Origin: DAOMFB01 sp963721385
Lineage (GTDB): Bacteria; Acidobacteriota; Thermoanaerobaculia; UBA5066
NCBI GenBank assembly: GCA_963721385.1
Contig: CAVRJB010000006.1
Span: 62,001-126,000 of the forward strand
DNA: 64,000 bases
Direction: 5' to 3'
The translations under genes were made by a program, and so were the position numbers. Numbering within the stretch: position 1 is the first letter of the stretch; the number at the start of each line of letters is the position of its first letter. The notes under the pieces are model-generated. The model had not been told where the DNA came from. It saw only the letters and a program-made list of their open reading frames with translations, and did no database searches. Below, in pieces: positions 1 to 10,361 of this stretch.

Positions 1-1175
1 GTTCCCGCGCTGGGCTCCGTCCGGCCACGTCCTCTTCGCGCGGAAGGGGACGATCTACGCGGTGCCCTTCGACGCGCTCCGGCTCGTCCCGGCGGGGCGG
101 CCCGTGCCGGTCCTCGAAAAGGTCATGTCGTCCACGGGAGGAGAGGCTCCGTCCGACGGCAGCGCGCAGGTCGACGTGTCGGCGTCGGGGGCCTGCGCGT
201 ACCGGACGGGCGAGAACGAGACGGTCTACAAGCTGGCCCTCGTCGACCGGAAAGGGACGATTCTCAAGAAAACGGGCGCGCCGCGCGGCTACTCCTGGAC
301 GCGTTTCGCGCCCGACGGGAATCGCGCCGCCGTCGTGATCGGCGCCGGGGCCCAGAGCGACGTGTGGGTCTATGACGTCGCCCGTGATGCCTTCTCGAAG
401 CTCACGTTCGAAGGCGACAACCAGTCGGGCGTGTGGGGTCCCGACGGCCGCGACATCGCGTTCACGTCCGACCGGGCGCTCGGACTCGTGACGAGCCCCG
501 GCGGCGCTCCCGCGACAATTCGCGGCGTCTACCTGAAGCGCGCCGACGGGTCGGGGCCGCCGCGTCTCGTCTTCAAGATGGCGGGGACCATCGGCGTGAC
601 GGGCTTCTCGCCGGACGGGCGGACGCTCGCCTTCCAGGTGACGAAGGCCGGGACCCAGCTCGATCTGGGCGTGATGCGGCTCCGGGACGGCGAGCCCGAC
701 GGAGAGCCCTCGATCGTGGTGGCCGGCCCCGCGAACGAGGGGGGCGGCGTCTTCTCGCCGGATGGCCGCTGGCTCGCCTACGACTCCACCGACGGGGGCC
801 TCGGGTCCGTTTTCGTCCGGAGCGCCGCGGGCGGGGACGCGAAGTGGCAGGTCTCGGAGCAGATGGGGTCGAACCCGCGTTGGTCCCGGGACGGAACCCT
901 GCACTTCCTGCGCCAGGACGGGTCGATCGTGGCGACCCGCGTGACCGCGGAGGGAGGCGCGCCCGTCTTCGGGAGAGAGGAAGTGCTCTTCCGGCTCGAG
1001 GCGTACGACATCGGGAGCCGGGTCGCGAATGGATGGGACGTTTCACCGGACGGCCAGCGGTTCCTCGTTCTCGTGCGCGAGGGGGCCGCGACCAGCCTGG
1101 AGGCCAACCACGTGACGTTCGTCTCGAATTTCGCGGAGGAGCTCAAGCGCCTCGCTGCCGGCGGGCGGGAAGTGA
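1..1175 (+). CDS. PD40 beta-propeller protein, 5' end outside window, frameshift near its stop
   Basis: The reading frame is open from base 2, so the gene starts upstream of the window. It carries repeated PD40 blade motifs (WGPDGRDIAFTSD, FSPDGRTLAF, FSPDGRWLAYDS, VSPDGQRFLVLV), which form beta-propellers common in TolB-like proteins and in C-terminal halves of Acidobacteriota kinases. As written the frame runs on into the kinase at 1175. Removing one base around 1151-1156 gives an ending of the form EELKRLVPAGGK followed by TGA at 1173-1175, overlapping the next ATG by one base. I infer two separate genes joined by a one-base insertion. It may itself be the C-terminal half of a kinase like its neighbour. 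Confidence 0.7.
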
Positions 1176-3697
1176 TGCGGCTGGCGGGTTCGAGACTCGG
1201 CTTCTTCGAGATCCTCTCGCCCCTCGGCGCGGGCGGGATGGGAGAGGTCTACCGGGCGAGGGACTCGCGGCTCGACCGGTCGGTGGCGTTGAAGGTCCTG
1301 CCGGAGGAGTTTTTCCAGGACGAGGAGAGACGAGCCCGATTCGTCAGGGAGGCGAAGCTCCTCGCGACGCTGAGCCACCCCGGGATCGCCGCCGTCTATT
1401 CCTTCGAGGAGATCGAGGGGCGGCACGTCATCGCGATGGAGCTGGCCGAGGGGGAGACGCTCGAGGAGAGGATCCGGCGGGGCCCCGTACCTCTCGACGA
1501 GGCTCTCGCCCTCGCCCGGCAGATCGCCGAGGCTCTGGAGGCGGCGCACGAGAAGGGGATCGTCCACCGCGACCTCAAGCCGGCGAACGTGAAGGTCTCG
1601 CCGGACGGCAAGGTCAAGCTCCTCGACTTCGGCCTTGCCAAGGTGTCCGCGGCTCCCGACGCGAGTATCACGTCGTCGCCCACCCAAAGCCAGGGTCTCA
1701 CCGTCGCCGGAGCCGTGATGGGGACCGCGCCGTACATGTCGCCGGAGCAGGCGCGGGGCCTGCCGGTGAACGAGAGAACCGACGTCTGGGCGTTCGGTTG
1801 CGTGCTCTACGAGCTCCTGACCGGGAAGAGGGCCTTTCCCGGAGAGACCGTCGCCGACACGCTGGCGGTCATCCTCCGCGGGGAGCCGGACCTCTCGCTT
1901 CTCCCGGCCGGGATGCCTCCGGGCATCGTTGACCTCCTGCGAGGGAGCCTTCGGAAGGATTCCGCGCGGCGCCTGGCAGGCGTGCGGGAAGCGCGGCTCG
2001 AGATCGAGAAGGCTCTGGCTCCGGACGAGACGCCGCCAGTCTTTCGGACTCGCCTCGTGCAGGTGACGTCTGCCGAGGAGGTCGAGGAATTCCCGACGTT
2101 CTTCCCCGACGGCCGCCACATCGTCTTCGCGCGGGGCGACGGCGGGCTCCGGCGTCTCGTGCGGCTGGATCTCGCCTCCGGGGCGGAGGAGGCGCTCACG
2201 ACGGGCCGCAGCGACGACATCCAGCCCGACGTCTCCCCGGACGGCCGGACCGTCGTGTTCGTCCGGGCGCGCGCGGCGGGGAATCGGCTCGAGCCGAACG
2301 ACGTCTTCGGCGCCTACGAGGGAGGGGACGTCTGGGCCCTCGACCTCGAGACGCGGCGCGAGATCCGTCTCACGGAAGGTGCATTCAACCCGTCCACCTC
2401 GCCGGATGGCGCGCGCATCGCCTTCGACGCTTCGTGGGCGGGGCCGCGGCGGCTCTGGACGGCGGACGCGCGCGGGCGAAACCCGGAGCAGGCGACGCGC
2501 GACGAATCCGAGGCGATCGCTCACATTCGGCCCCGGTGGTCGCCCGACGGACGGCGCCTCGTCTTCCAGAACATCGAAAGGACAAAGCTCGACGTGCGCG
2601 TCGTTGACCTCGAGACGAAGTCCCTGACCTGGATCACGAACGACCTCTCCCTCGACCTTCAGCCGGCCTGGGAGCCGTCCGGCTCCGCGATCGTCTTCTC
2701 GTCGCAGCGGAGCGGCGGCCTCAACCTCTGGCGCCTCCCCATCGGCGGCTCGGGGAGGCCGGGAGGCCGCCTCCAGCAACTGACGACGGGCGCGGGACAG
2801 GACGTCAGTGCCGCAGTCTCGCGGGACGGACGGAGGATCGCGTTCACGGTTCTCCGGCAGAACGCCGAGCTCTGGAGGCTGCCGGTCGACCCGACGAACG
2901 GACGCCCCGCCGGCAGGCCGGAGAAGGTGGTCGCGGGGACCCGCGAGAGCAGCCGGGGGTGCTGGTCGCCGGACGGGGCCCTCGTCGCCTTCAACTCGGA
3001 CCGGAGCGGGGAGATGAACCTGTGGCTCCTCGACGTTTCCTCGCGGGAAGTCCGGGCCGTTACGCGGGGCGCGGGCGGTGACTACCAGCCCCGCTTCTCG
3101 CCCGACGGAGCGCGCCTGGCTTTCTTCTCCTGCCGCGAAGGGCCGCCCGACATCTGGACCGTGAACCTCGACGGATCGGGCCTGACGCGGCTGACCGCGA
3201 ACGGTGCCGTCAACGTGAACCCGGTCTGGTCGCCGGACGGCCGTCACCTCGCGTACATGTCCGACCTCGGCGGGAGACTGGAGGTGTGGCTCATGGAGGC
3301 CGACGGACGTGGCCAGCGGCCGCTGACCGACAGCGGCGTCATGGGCCACTTCCTTCTCTTCACGAGGGACAGCCGACACATCGTCTTTCGCTGCCCGTCG
3401 AGCCCGCCGCGGACGATGCGCGTGAGCGTGGACGGCGGGGAAGCCGAGCCGGTCGGCGACGTGCGCGGCGGCGCCCACATGTCGTTCTCGCCCGACGAGT
3501 CCCGGATCGCGGACGTCGTGGCGCACAAGACGGTCTGGATCTCCCCGCTCGTCGAGGGCCTGCCCGAGGAGGTCTTCTCGTTCGACGACCCGGACGCGCG
3601 GATCGACTACCCGCAGTGGTCGCCGGCTGGAACGTCCCTTCTCTTCGATCGCGTCCGCCCCCGCGGCGGCGACATCTGGATGCTGGAGTCGGGATGA
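1175..3697 (+). CDS. Ser/Thr protein kinase with C-terminal PD40 propeller
   Basis: 840 residues from ATG 1175. The first ~270 residues are a Hanks-type kinase: Gly-rich loop GAGGMGEVY (~18-26), catalytic lysine in VALKVL (~40), catalytic loop HRDLKPANV, DFG and MSPEQA in place of APE. The rest carries many PD40 blades (FPDGRHIVF, VSPDGRTVVF, WSPDGRRLVF, FSPDGARLAFF). I see no membrane segment between the two parts, so a cytoplasmic signalling protein is likely, unlike classical PknB with a transmembrane helix. The start overlaps the stop of the preceding propeller gene by one base. Substrates are unknown; a winged-helix/FHA protein at 10362-11006 is a possible phospho-threonine reader, by inference only. 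Confidence 0.88.
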   Translation: MRLAGSRLGFFEILSPLGAGGMGEVYRARDSRLDRSVALKVLPEEFFQDEERRARFVREAKLLATLSHPGIAAVYSFEEIEGRHVIAMELAEGETLEERIRRGPVPLDEALALARQIAEALEAAHEKGIVHRDLKPANVKVSPDGKVKLLDFGLAKVSAAPDASITSSPTQSQGLTVAGAVMGTAPYMSPEQARGLPVNERTDVWAFGCVLYELLTGKRAFPGETVADTLAVILRGEPDLSLLPAGMPPGIVDLLRGSLRKDSARRLAGVREARLEIEKALAPDETPPVFRTRLVQVTSAEEVEEFPTFFPDGRHIVFARGDGGLRRLVRLDLASGAEEALTTGRSDDIQPDVSPDGRTVVFVRARAAGNRLEPNDVFGAYEGGDVWALDLETRREIRLTEGAFNPSTSPDGARIAFDASWAGPRRLWTADARGRNPEQATRDESEAIAHIRPRWSPDGRRLVFQNIERTKLDVRVVDLETKSLTWITNDLSLDLQPAWEPSGSAIVFSSQRSGGLNLWRLPIGGSGRPGGRLQQLTTGAGQDVSAAVSRDGRRIAFTVLRQNAELWRLPVDPTNGRPAGRPEKVVAGTRESSRGCWSPDGALVAFNSDRSGEMNLWLLDVSSREVRAVTRGAGGDYQPRFSPDGARLAFFSCREGPPDIWTVNLDGSGLTRLTANGAVNVNPVWSPDGRHLAYMSDLGGRLEVWLMEADGRGQRPLTDSGVMGHFLLFTRDSRHIVFRCPSSPPRTMRVSVDGGEAEPVGDVRGGAHMSFSPDESRIADVVAHKTVWISPLVEGLPEEVFSFDDPDARIDYPQWSPAGTSLLFDRVRPRGGDIWMLESG

Positions 3698-3764
3698 CGA
3701 CACGGATTCGACTCGCGCTGGAAACGCCAAGGCCGGACGAGTCTCCGCGGTACCCTCGCCTCGC

Positions 3765-4939
3765 GTGCTGACGGCTCTGCTCTGGTTCCTCCTCGTCCTC
3801 TGGCTCCTCCGCGCCGGAAACGTGGCGCTGTTTTACGCTCTCGTCCCGCACCTTCCGGCTGCCTCGCGGCGGGCGGCAGGCGGGGCGTTCGTCTCGGTCA
3901 TCGTCCCGGCCCGCGACGAGGAGCGGGAGATCGGGCGGGCCACGGAGTCGAAGCTCTCCCTGGACGATCCGGACTTCGAAGTCGTCGTCGTAGACGATCT
4001 GTCGCGGGACGCGACGCGGGAGATTCTCCGTTCACTGGAAGCGGGCCATCCAGGTCGCCTCCGGGTCGTGGACGGCGTCGAGCCGCCTGCCGGCTGGCTT
4101 GGAAAACCGCATGCGCTCCACCAGGGGGTCGCGGCGGCGCGGGCGAGCCGGCCGACGACTGGCTCCTTTTCTCCGACGCCGACGTCTTCTACGAACCCGA
4201 TCTCCTCGCGCGGGCCCTTTCGCACGCGGAATCCGAGCGTCTCGATTTTCTGACGCTCTTCCCCCGGATGGAGATGAAGACCTACGGCGAGTGGCTGATG
4301 GCACCGGCCGTCGGGAACACCTTCGCCGTCTACACGCCGGGGTGGCTCGTCAATGTCCCGGCCGCGAAGTTCATCGGCGCCGGAGGCGGCGTCTTCAATC
4401 TGATCCGACGCCGGGCCTGCGACGCGATCGGGGGCCACTCGGCGCAAAAGGCCTCCGTGGTCGACGACATCCTGCTGGGCCTCCGCGCGAAGCGCGCGGG
4501 ATTCCGCTGCGGCTTCGCGCTGGCGCTCGACGCCGTCTCGGTTCGGATGTACCACGGACTCCGCGAGACGATCGACGGGTTCACGAAGAACCTCTATTTC
4601 GGGATGGGCTCCTCTCTCGCCATCGCGCTCCCGGCCATCGCACTCACGCTCCTCGACGGCCTCCTGCCAGCCACGGTTCTTCTCGCAGGTCTGGCGGGCC
4701 TGTGGCCCGGCCCAGGAACCGTGCCGTTCGCCCTCGCCCTCGCCGTCACCCTGCTCACCGCGGCAGTGCGAGCCGTCGCCCACCTCCGTCTCGGTTATTC
4801 CCCGGCGAGCATCCTCTTCCACCCCCTCTTCATCCTCGCCATGGCCCTGATCGGAGCGCGCTCGACATGGGTGAACGGCGTCCTCGGGCGGCACACGTGG
4901 CGGGGACGCGAAACAGACGCCAGGGCCCTCCGGTTCTGA
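3765..4939 (+). CDS. family-2 glycosyltransferase, membrane-anchored, frameshifted
   Basis: GTG start at 3765. The N-terminus has one hydrophobic segment, then a GT2 core: VSVIVPARDEE, VVVVDDLSRD, PAGWLGKPHAL and, after a frame change near 4130-4160, WLLFSDADVF. The acceptor-binding part (SVVDDILLGLRAKR) and three or four C-terminal membrane helices follow in the second frame. This layout matches membrane GT2 enzymes of the carotenoid/hopanoid-associated (CrtQ/HpnB-like) type; the acceptor cannot be told from sequence. The two halves join cleanly with a one-base change, so a sequencing error is more likely than a broken gene. Confidence 0.75.
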
Positions 4940-4987
4940 GGCGCCGGGTTATCCTTCGCCGTTCCCACAGGATTCCGTGAGGGAGGG

Positions 4988-6238
4988 ATGTTGGAGCGGT
5001 TCACGGGTCTGATCGGCCTGGCGGTCGTGCTGGCGGTGGCGCTGGCGCTGTCGAAGAACAGGCGGGCGATCAGGTGGCGGACCGTGGGCTGGGCGTTCGC
5101 GCTCCAGCTGGCGTTCGGGATCCTGGTCTTGTACTGGGAGCCGGGCAAGCGGTCGCTCGAGTCCTTCTCGAACGGCGTCTCGCACGCCATCGCGTTCGCC
5201 GACCAGGGCGGGGGCTTCCTGTTCGGATGGCTCGCCGGCCCCATGGATCCCCTCGGCGAGAAGACGGGCCTCCCCATTCGCGGCTTCATCTTCGCGTTCA
5301 AGGTGATGCCGATCGTGATCTTCATCTGCGCGTTCTTCTCGATCCTCTACTACTTCGGCGTCATTCAGGTGCTCGTCCGCGGGATGGCGTGGGTGATGCA
5401 GAAGACGATGAAGGTCTCGGGCGCCGAGGCGCTCTGCGTGGCGGCGAACGTCTTCATCGGGCAGACCGAGGCGCCGGTCCTGATCGCCCCGTACATCGCC
5501 TCGATGACGACGTCCGAGCTCCTGACCATGATGACGGGGGGAATGGCGCACGTCTCGGGAGCCGTGATGCTCGCGTACGTCACGATGGGCGCGCCTCTGA
5601 AATACCTCATCACCGCGTCGGTCATGGCGGCCCCTGGGACCTTTCTGATCGCCAAGATCCTCTGGCCGGAGACGGAGACGCCCGTGACGATGGGGACGGT
5701 GAAGATGCAGGTCGAGAAGACCAGCGCGAACTTCATCGACGCCGCGGCGACCGGCGCCACGCAGGGGATGACGCTCGTTCTCAACATTTCGGCGATGCTC
5801 ATCGCGTTCATCGCGCTCATCGCGATGCTGAACGGGTTCCTCGGCTGGCTCGGGAGCTTCTGGGGTCAGCCCGGCTTCTCGCTCCAGACGATCTTCGGCT
5901 GGGTGCTCGGGCCGCTCGCCTTCATTCTCGGGGCTCCGAAGCAGGACGCCGCGACCGTCGGGAACCTGATCGCGAACAAGACGGTCATCAACGAGTTCTT
6001 CGCCTTCTCGATGATGAAGGACGTCGTGGGCAGCCTCTCGGAGAAGGGGAAGATCGTGGCCACGTTCGCCCTCTGCGGCTTCGCCAACTTCTCCTCGATC
6101 GGCATTCAGATCGGCGGCATCGGAGGGCTGGCGCCGACGCGGAAGTCGGACCTCGCGCGGCTCGGCTTCCGCGCGCTCCTGGCCGGCTCCCTCGTCAGCT
6201 TCATGACGGCGGCCATCGCCGGGATCCTGATGAACTAG
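4988..6238 (+). CDS. nupC: concentrative nucleoside transporter (CNT family)
   Basis: 416 residues, polytopic. It has the CNT layout of an N-terminal helical domain, a central gate domain and a C-terminal core, with the family motif around NKTVINEFFAF (TKTVxNEF in characterised members), which lines the nucleoside site. CNT proteins import nucleosides with Na+ or H+ across the inner membrane. A purine-rich stretch GGGAGGG just upstream supports the ATG at 4988. The next gene, purine nucleoside phosphorylase, follows after 13 bases, and cytidine deaminase, an amidohydrolase and a pyrimidine phosphorylase complete an uptake-and-salvage operon. The gene is intact. Confidence 0.92.
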   Translation: MLERFTGLIGLAVVLAVALALSKNRRAIRWRTVGWAFALQLAFGILVLYWEPGKRSLESFSNGVSHAIAFADQGGGFLFGWLAGPMDPLGEKTGLPIRGFIFAFKVMPIVIFICAFFSILYYFGVIQVLVRGMAWVMQKTMKVSGAEALCVAANVFIGQTEAPVLIAPYIASMTTSELLTMMTGGMAHVSGAVMLAYVTMGAPLKYLITASVMAAPGTFLIAKILWPETETPVTMGTVKMQVEKTSANFIDAAATGATQGMTLVLNISAMLIAFIALIAMLNGFLGWLGSFWGQPGFSLQTIFGWVLGPLAFILGAPKQDAATVGNLIANKTVINEFFAFSMMKDVVGSLSEKGKIVATFALCGFANFSSIGIQIGGIGGLAPTRKSDLARLGFRALLAGSLVSFMTAAIAGILMN

Positions 6239-6251
6239 GAAGGCAGCGCAC

Positions 6252-7147
6252 ATGGACACCAGGCTTTCGGCGGCGGCGGAATGGCTCCAGGCGAGGCTCC
6301 CGGAGCCTCCCGCGGTGGGGGTCATCCTCGGCTCGGGTCTCGGGGAGTTCGCCGGATCGCTTCGCGAGCCGCTGACGATCCCGTACGGCGAGATCCCGGG
6401 CTTTCCTGCCTCGGCCGTGGTCGGCCATGCCGGTTCGCTCGTGGCCGGGCGGGTGGGAGGCGTGCCGACCGTGGCGCTCTCCGGACGGGTCCACTACTAC
6501 GAGGGGCACCCGATGGAGCAGGTCGTCTTCCCGGCCCGCGTCCTCGGCCTCATCGGGTGCCGCGACGTCGTGGTGACGAACGCCGCGGGAGGGATCTCGC
6601 GGGCGTTTCGCGCCGGCGACCTGATGCTCATCGAGGACCACATCAACCTCTTCGGCGCGAACCCGCTGATCGGGCCGCACGACGCCGACTTCGGGCCCCG
6701 TTTCCCCGACATGTCCGACGCCTACCGGAAAGACCTTCGCGAGGTGGCGCTCCGCGTCGCCAGGCGCGAGCGGATCCCGCTGAAGCGCGGCGTCTACGTG
6801 GGCATCCACGGCCCGTCCTACGAGACGCCGGCCGAGATCCGCGCCTTCCGGGCGCTGGGGGCCCACGCCGTCGGCATGTCGACCGTCCCCGAGGTCATCG
6901 CCCTGAACCAGATGGGCGTCGGCGTCGTCGGGATCTCCTGCATCACGAACATGGCGGCGGGCGTCCTCCCGAAGAAGCTCGTTCACTCCGAGGTGCTGGA
7001 GACGACGAACGGGTGAAGGAGCGCTTCGTCCGGTTTCTCTCGGCCCTCGTCGTGGCGATCGGCAGCGGCCGGACGGGAGAAGCGCCACCGGACGACGAGT
7101 TTCTCGTCCGACCGGCGCTCCTCCGAAAAGCGTCGCGACGCCGATGA
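6252..7147 (+). CDS. punA: purine nucleoside phosphorylase (trimeric, class II), 3' frameshift
   Basis: Cleaves purine nucleosides with phosphate to base and (deoxy)ribose-1-phosphate in the cytoplasm. Family motifs are complete: GSGLGEFAG, GRVHYYEGHP, NAAGGIS, GPSYETPAEIR, AVGMSTVPEV and SCITNMAAG with the base-binding Asn. The uninterrupted frame stops at 7016 after VLETTNG, earlier than usual. One missing base near 7010 (AACGGG for AACCGGG) would restore the normal tail (VKERFVRFLSALV) and carry the frame to TGA 7145-7147, overlapping the cytidine deaminase ATG by 4 bases, as elsewhere in this operon. This is one of the few apparent deletions in the window. Confidence 0.9.
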
Positions 7148-7569
7148 GCCCGACGGAGCAGAGGCCGCTGACGCCGGAGGAGGAGGCACGGCTCGTCGCC
7201 GCGGCCCACGCGGCCAAGGAGCGCGCCGTGGCGCCGTACTCCAGATTCCGCGTCGGTGCGGCGCTTCTCTGCGAGGGGGGGACAATCGTCACCGGCTGCA
7301 ACGTCGAGTCCGCGAGCTATGGCCTCACCGTCTGCGCGGAGAGGACCGCCGTCTTCAAGGCGCTCTCGGACGGCGTGGGCGGGTTCCGCGCCGTCGCCGT
7401 CGCGACCGACGCCGACACGCCGACGCCGCCCTGCGGCGCCTGCCGACAGGTGTTGTGGGACCAGTGCCGCGACATCGAGGTCGTCATGTCGGCGGGAGGC
7501 GCTGTGCTCCGCCGCCGCCTTTCGGAGCTCTTTCCGCAACCATTCGAATTCGGAGGTCCCCCCCGATGA
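7144..7569 (+). CDS. cdd: cytidine deaminase
   Basis: 141 residues, the usual size of tetrameric bacterial cytidine deaminases, which convert (deoxy)cytidine to (deoxy)uridine. The zinc site is visible: NVESASYG for substrate binding, then VCAER with the catalytic Glu and first Cys, then PPCGACRQVL with two further Cys ligands. It starts with ATGA overlapping the restored end of the phosphorylase gene and ends in an ATGA overlap with the amidohydrolase, which points to translational coupling in a nucleoside salvage operon. Its uridine product is a substrate for the pyrimidine phosphorylase two genes on. Confidence 0.95.
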   Translation: MSPTEQRPLTPEEEARLVAAAHAAKERAVAPYSRFRVGAALLCEGGTIVTGCNVESASYGLTVCAERTAVFKALSDGVGGFRAVAVATDADTPTPPCGACRQVLWDQCRDIEVVMSAGGAVLRRRLSELFPQPFEFGGPPR

Positions 7570-9032
7570 AACGATTCCACCTGCGCGCTCTTGCCGCGTC
7601 CCTGCTCGCTCTGGCCGCCCTTCCGGCCGTCGCCCAGGCCCGCAAGGCTTCGACGCCGGCTCCCCCCGCGACGCCAGCGCCGGCCGTGAAGGGCAACTGC
7701 GACCTGATCGTCGTCGCCGGAGCCGTCCTGACGATGGACCCGGGCTTCCGGATCCTCGGAGAGACCGCGATCGTCATCAAGGACGGCGTCCTCGTCGAGA
7801 TGGCGACGCCGGCGGAAATCGACTCGAAGTGGACGGCGGCGGAGCAGATCGAGCGGAAGGGCTCGGTCGTGATGCCCGGCCTCGTCAACACGCACACCCA
7901 TGCGGCGATGACGCTGATGCGGGGAATCGCCGACGACAAGCCGCTCATGGAGTGGCTTCAGAAGTTCATCTTTCCGGCCGAGGCGAAGAACGTGACGCCC
8001 GAGTTCGTCCGGGCCGGCACGACGCTGGCCTGCATGGAGATGGTCCGGGGCGGCACGACGACCTTCGCCGACATGTACTACTTCGAGGGCGACGCCGCCG
8101 CCGCCGTCGAGGCCTGCGGCATGCGCGCCGTCCTCGGGGAGACCTGGATCGACTTCCCGGCCCCGGGGCACGCAACCCTCGCCGAGTCCCAGAAGGTGAC
8201 GCGCGAGTTCATCACGAAGTGGAAGGTGAGCCGCCGGATCACGCCCGCCGTCGCCCCCCACGCGGCGTACAGCTGCAGCAAGGAGACGCTCCTCGCGGCG
8301 AAGGCGCTCTCGGACGAGTACTCGGTGCCGCTCCTGATCCACGTCTCCGAGACGCAGGACGAGCAGAAGCAGGTCCAGGCGAAGTACGGGACGACGCCCG
8401 TCCGCTGGCTCGACCAGATCGGCTTCCTCGGGCCGCGGGTCGTCGCGGCCCACGGCGTCTGGATGGACGCTGGAGACCTCCAGCTGATGGCGACCAAGAA
8501 GGCGACGCTCTCGCACAACCCCGAGTCGAACATGAAGCTCGGCTCGGGCGTCGCTCCGGTCGTCGCGGCCCGGAAGGCCGGGGTCGTCACGGGCCTCGGC
8601 ACCGACGGCGTGGCGGGCTCGAACGACGACCTCGACATGTTCGAGTCGATGGACTTTGCCGGGAAGCTCGCCAAGGTCACCGCGCTCGACCCGACAGTCC
8701 TCCCGGCGCGGGACCTGCTCCGGATGGCGACGATCGACGGGGCGAAGGTGCTCGGCCTCGACAAGGTGACCGGCTCTCTCGAGCTCGGGAAGGTCGCCGA
8801 TCTGATCGCGGTCGACCTCGCCGAGCCCCGGGTCCGGCCCGTCTACGACATCTCCTCGACGCTCGTCTACTCGTCGAAGGAGAGCGACGTCTCCCTGACC
8901 GTGGTCGACGGCAAGGTCCTCTGGGACGGCCGGAAATGGCGGACGGTCGACGCGAACGCCGTCGTCAAGGAGGCCGCCGACTGGCGCGAGAAGATCCAGA
9001 AGTCGCTGAAGGAGCCGGCGCCCGCGAAGTGA
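7566..9032 (+). CDS. exported amidohydrolase, MtaD/SAH-deaminase-like
   Basis: 488 residues from ATG 7566, which overlaps the preceding stop. A hydrophobic signal peptide ending near AVAQA is followed by an Ala/Pro/Thr-rich linker and a TRZ/ATZ-type amidohydrolase barrel: HTHAAMTLMRG (metal ligands), CMEMVRGGTTTFADMY, VAPHAAYSCS, HVSET, AAHGVWMD and GTDGVAGSND with the catalytic Asp. Relatives deaminate 5'-methylthioadenosine, S-adenosylhomocysteine or adenosine. A signal peptide is unusual for this family and implies action in the periplasm. Its place in a nucleoside operon suggests purine nucleoside deamination before uptake; the exact substrate is unproven. Confidence 0.85.
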   Translation: MKRFHLRALAASLLALAALPAVAQARKASTPAPPATPAPAVKGNCDLIVVAGAVLTMDPGFRILGETAIVIKDGVLVEMATPAEIDSKWTAAEQIERKGSVVMPGLVNTHTHAAMTLMRGIADDKPLMEWLQKFIFPAEAKNVTPEFVRAGTTLACMEMVRGGTTTFADMYYFEGDAAAAVEACGMRAVLGETWIDFPAPGHATLAESQKVTREFITKWKVSRRITPAVAPHAAYSCSKETLLAAKALSDEYSVPLLIHVSETQDEQKQVQAKYGTTPVRWLDQIGFLGPRVVAAHGVWMDAGDLQLMATKKATLSHNPESNMKLGSGVAPVVAARKAGVVTGLGTDGVAGSNDDLDMFESMDFAGKLAKVTALDPTVLPARDLLRMATIDGAKVLGLDKVTGSLELGKVADLIAVDLAEPRVRPVYDISSTLVYSSKESDVSLTVVDGKVLWDGRKWRTVDANAVVKEAADWREKIQKSLKEPAPAK

Positions 9033-10340
9033 GCCTCTTCGTCCGCACCCTCGTCCGGAAGCGCGACGGCGCCGAGCTCACGGAAGAGGAGATCGGCGAC
9101 GTTCGTCCGCGGCGTGACGGACGGGACGATCCCCGACGAGCAGGCAGCCGCCTTCCTGATGGCCGTCTGCTGCCGGGGGATGACGACGGCGGAGACGGCG
9201 GCCCTGACCTTCGCGATGATGCGGTCGGGGGAGACCTGGGACCTTTCGCGACACGGATTCGTCGCGGACAAGCACTCGACCGGCGGGGTCGGCGACAAGG
9301 CGACGCTCGTCCTCGCGCCGCTCCTCGCCGCCGTCGGTGTGAAGGCGGGGATGATGTCCGGCCGCGGTCTCGGCCACACGGGCGGGACGCTCGACAAGCT
9401 CGAGGCGATCCCCGGCTTCAGGACGGCGCTCCCGAGGGCCGAGTTCGACCGCCTCCTCGACACGGTCGGCTGCGCGCTGGTGGGGCAGACCGACTCCGTC
9501 GCCCCGGCCGACCGGCGGCTCTATGCCCTGCGCGACGTGACCGGGACGGTGGAGTCGATCCCGCTCATCACCGCGTCGATCCTCTCGAAGAAGCTCGCGA
9601 CGGGCGCGTCTGCCGTCGTCTTCGACGTGAAGACGGGGAATGGCGCCTTCATGGCGAGAACCGAGGACGCACGCACCCTCGGCCGGGCCCTCGTCGAGAC
9701 CACTCGGGCCGCCGGTCGGAAAGCTTCGGGCTGGATCACGGCGATGGACCGGCCGCTCGGCGAGGCGGTCGGGAACGCGAACGAGGTCGAGGAGTCGATC
9801 CGCCTTCTGGGTGGCGAGGGGCCGGCCGACCTTCGCGAGAACGTCCTGATCCTCGGCGCGGACCTCGTCGTCGAGGCCGGGCTCGAGAAGAGCGAGAAGG
9901 CGGCGCGGGCGCGCCTGAACGCGGCGCTCGCCGACGGGCGGGCCCTCGACGTTTTCGCGCGGTTGATCAAGGAGCAGGGGGGCGACCCGTCGGTCTGTGA
10001 CGATCCGTCGCGCCTTCCGCAGCCGGTCGGCCGGCGTCCCGTGACGGCCACGGAAACCGGCGTCGTGACGGCGGCGGCGACGCGGGAGATCGGCCTTCTT
10101 GCCATAGAGCTGGGCTGCGGGAGGTCGAAGAAGGACGATGTCATCGACCCGGCATCGGGTTTCCGGATTCAAAAGAAGCCGGGTGACGTCGTCGCGAAGG
10201 GGGAGCCGCTCGTCACCGTCGAGCTTGGCCCTTCCGCGAGGCCGAGCTCGACGTTCGAGGCCCGGCTCCGAGCTTGTTTCACGGTCTCGGCCGCCGGAAC
10301 GCCGGTGTCGGCGCTGCCGCTCGCTGTCGAAAGGCTCTGA
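9029..10340 (+). CDS. deoA: pyrimidine-nucleoside/thymidine phosphorylase, frameshifted near start
   Basis: Phosphorolyses uridine or thymidine to base and sugar-1-phosphate. GTG 9029 overlaps the previous stop (GTGA) and gives LVRKRDGAELTEEEIGD, the normal family start. One extra base near 9101 changes frame, after which VTDGTIPDEQAAAFLMA continues the family alignment. Signature regions KHSTGGVGDK and SGRGLGHTGGTLDKLE are intact, as is the C-terminal domain with its Lys-rich nucleobase site region. Restored length is about 437 residues, typical of the family. It is the last gene of the salvage operon; a convergent gene ends 22 bases further on. Confidence 0.88.
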
Positions 10341-10361
10341 CGTCGAGCCGCCGATCGCGTT

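Noticed and set aside
1043..3730. Long open frame on the minus strand opposite the kinase
   Set aside because: High GC gives long antisense frames; the translation is Arg/Pro-rich without domains, while the plus strand has clear kinase and PD40 motifs.
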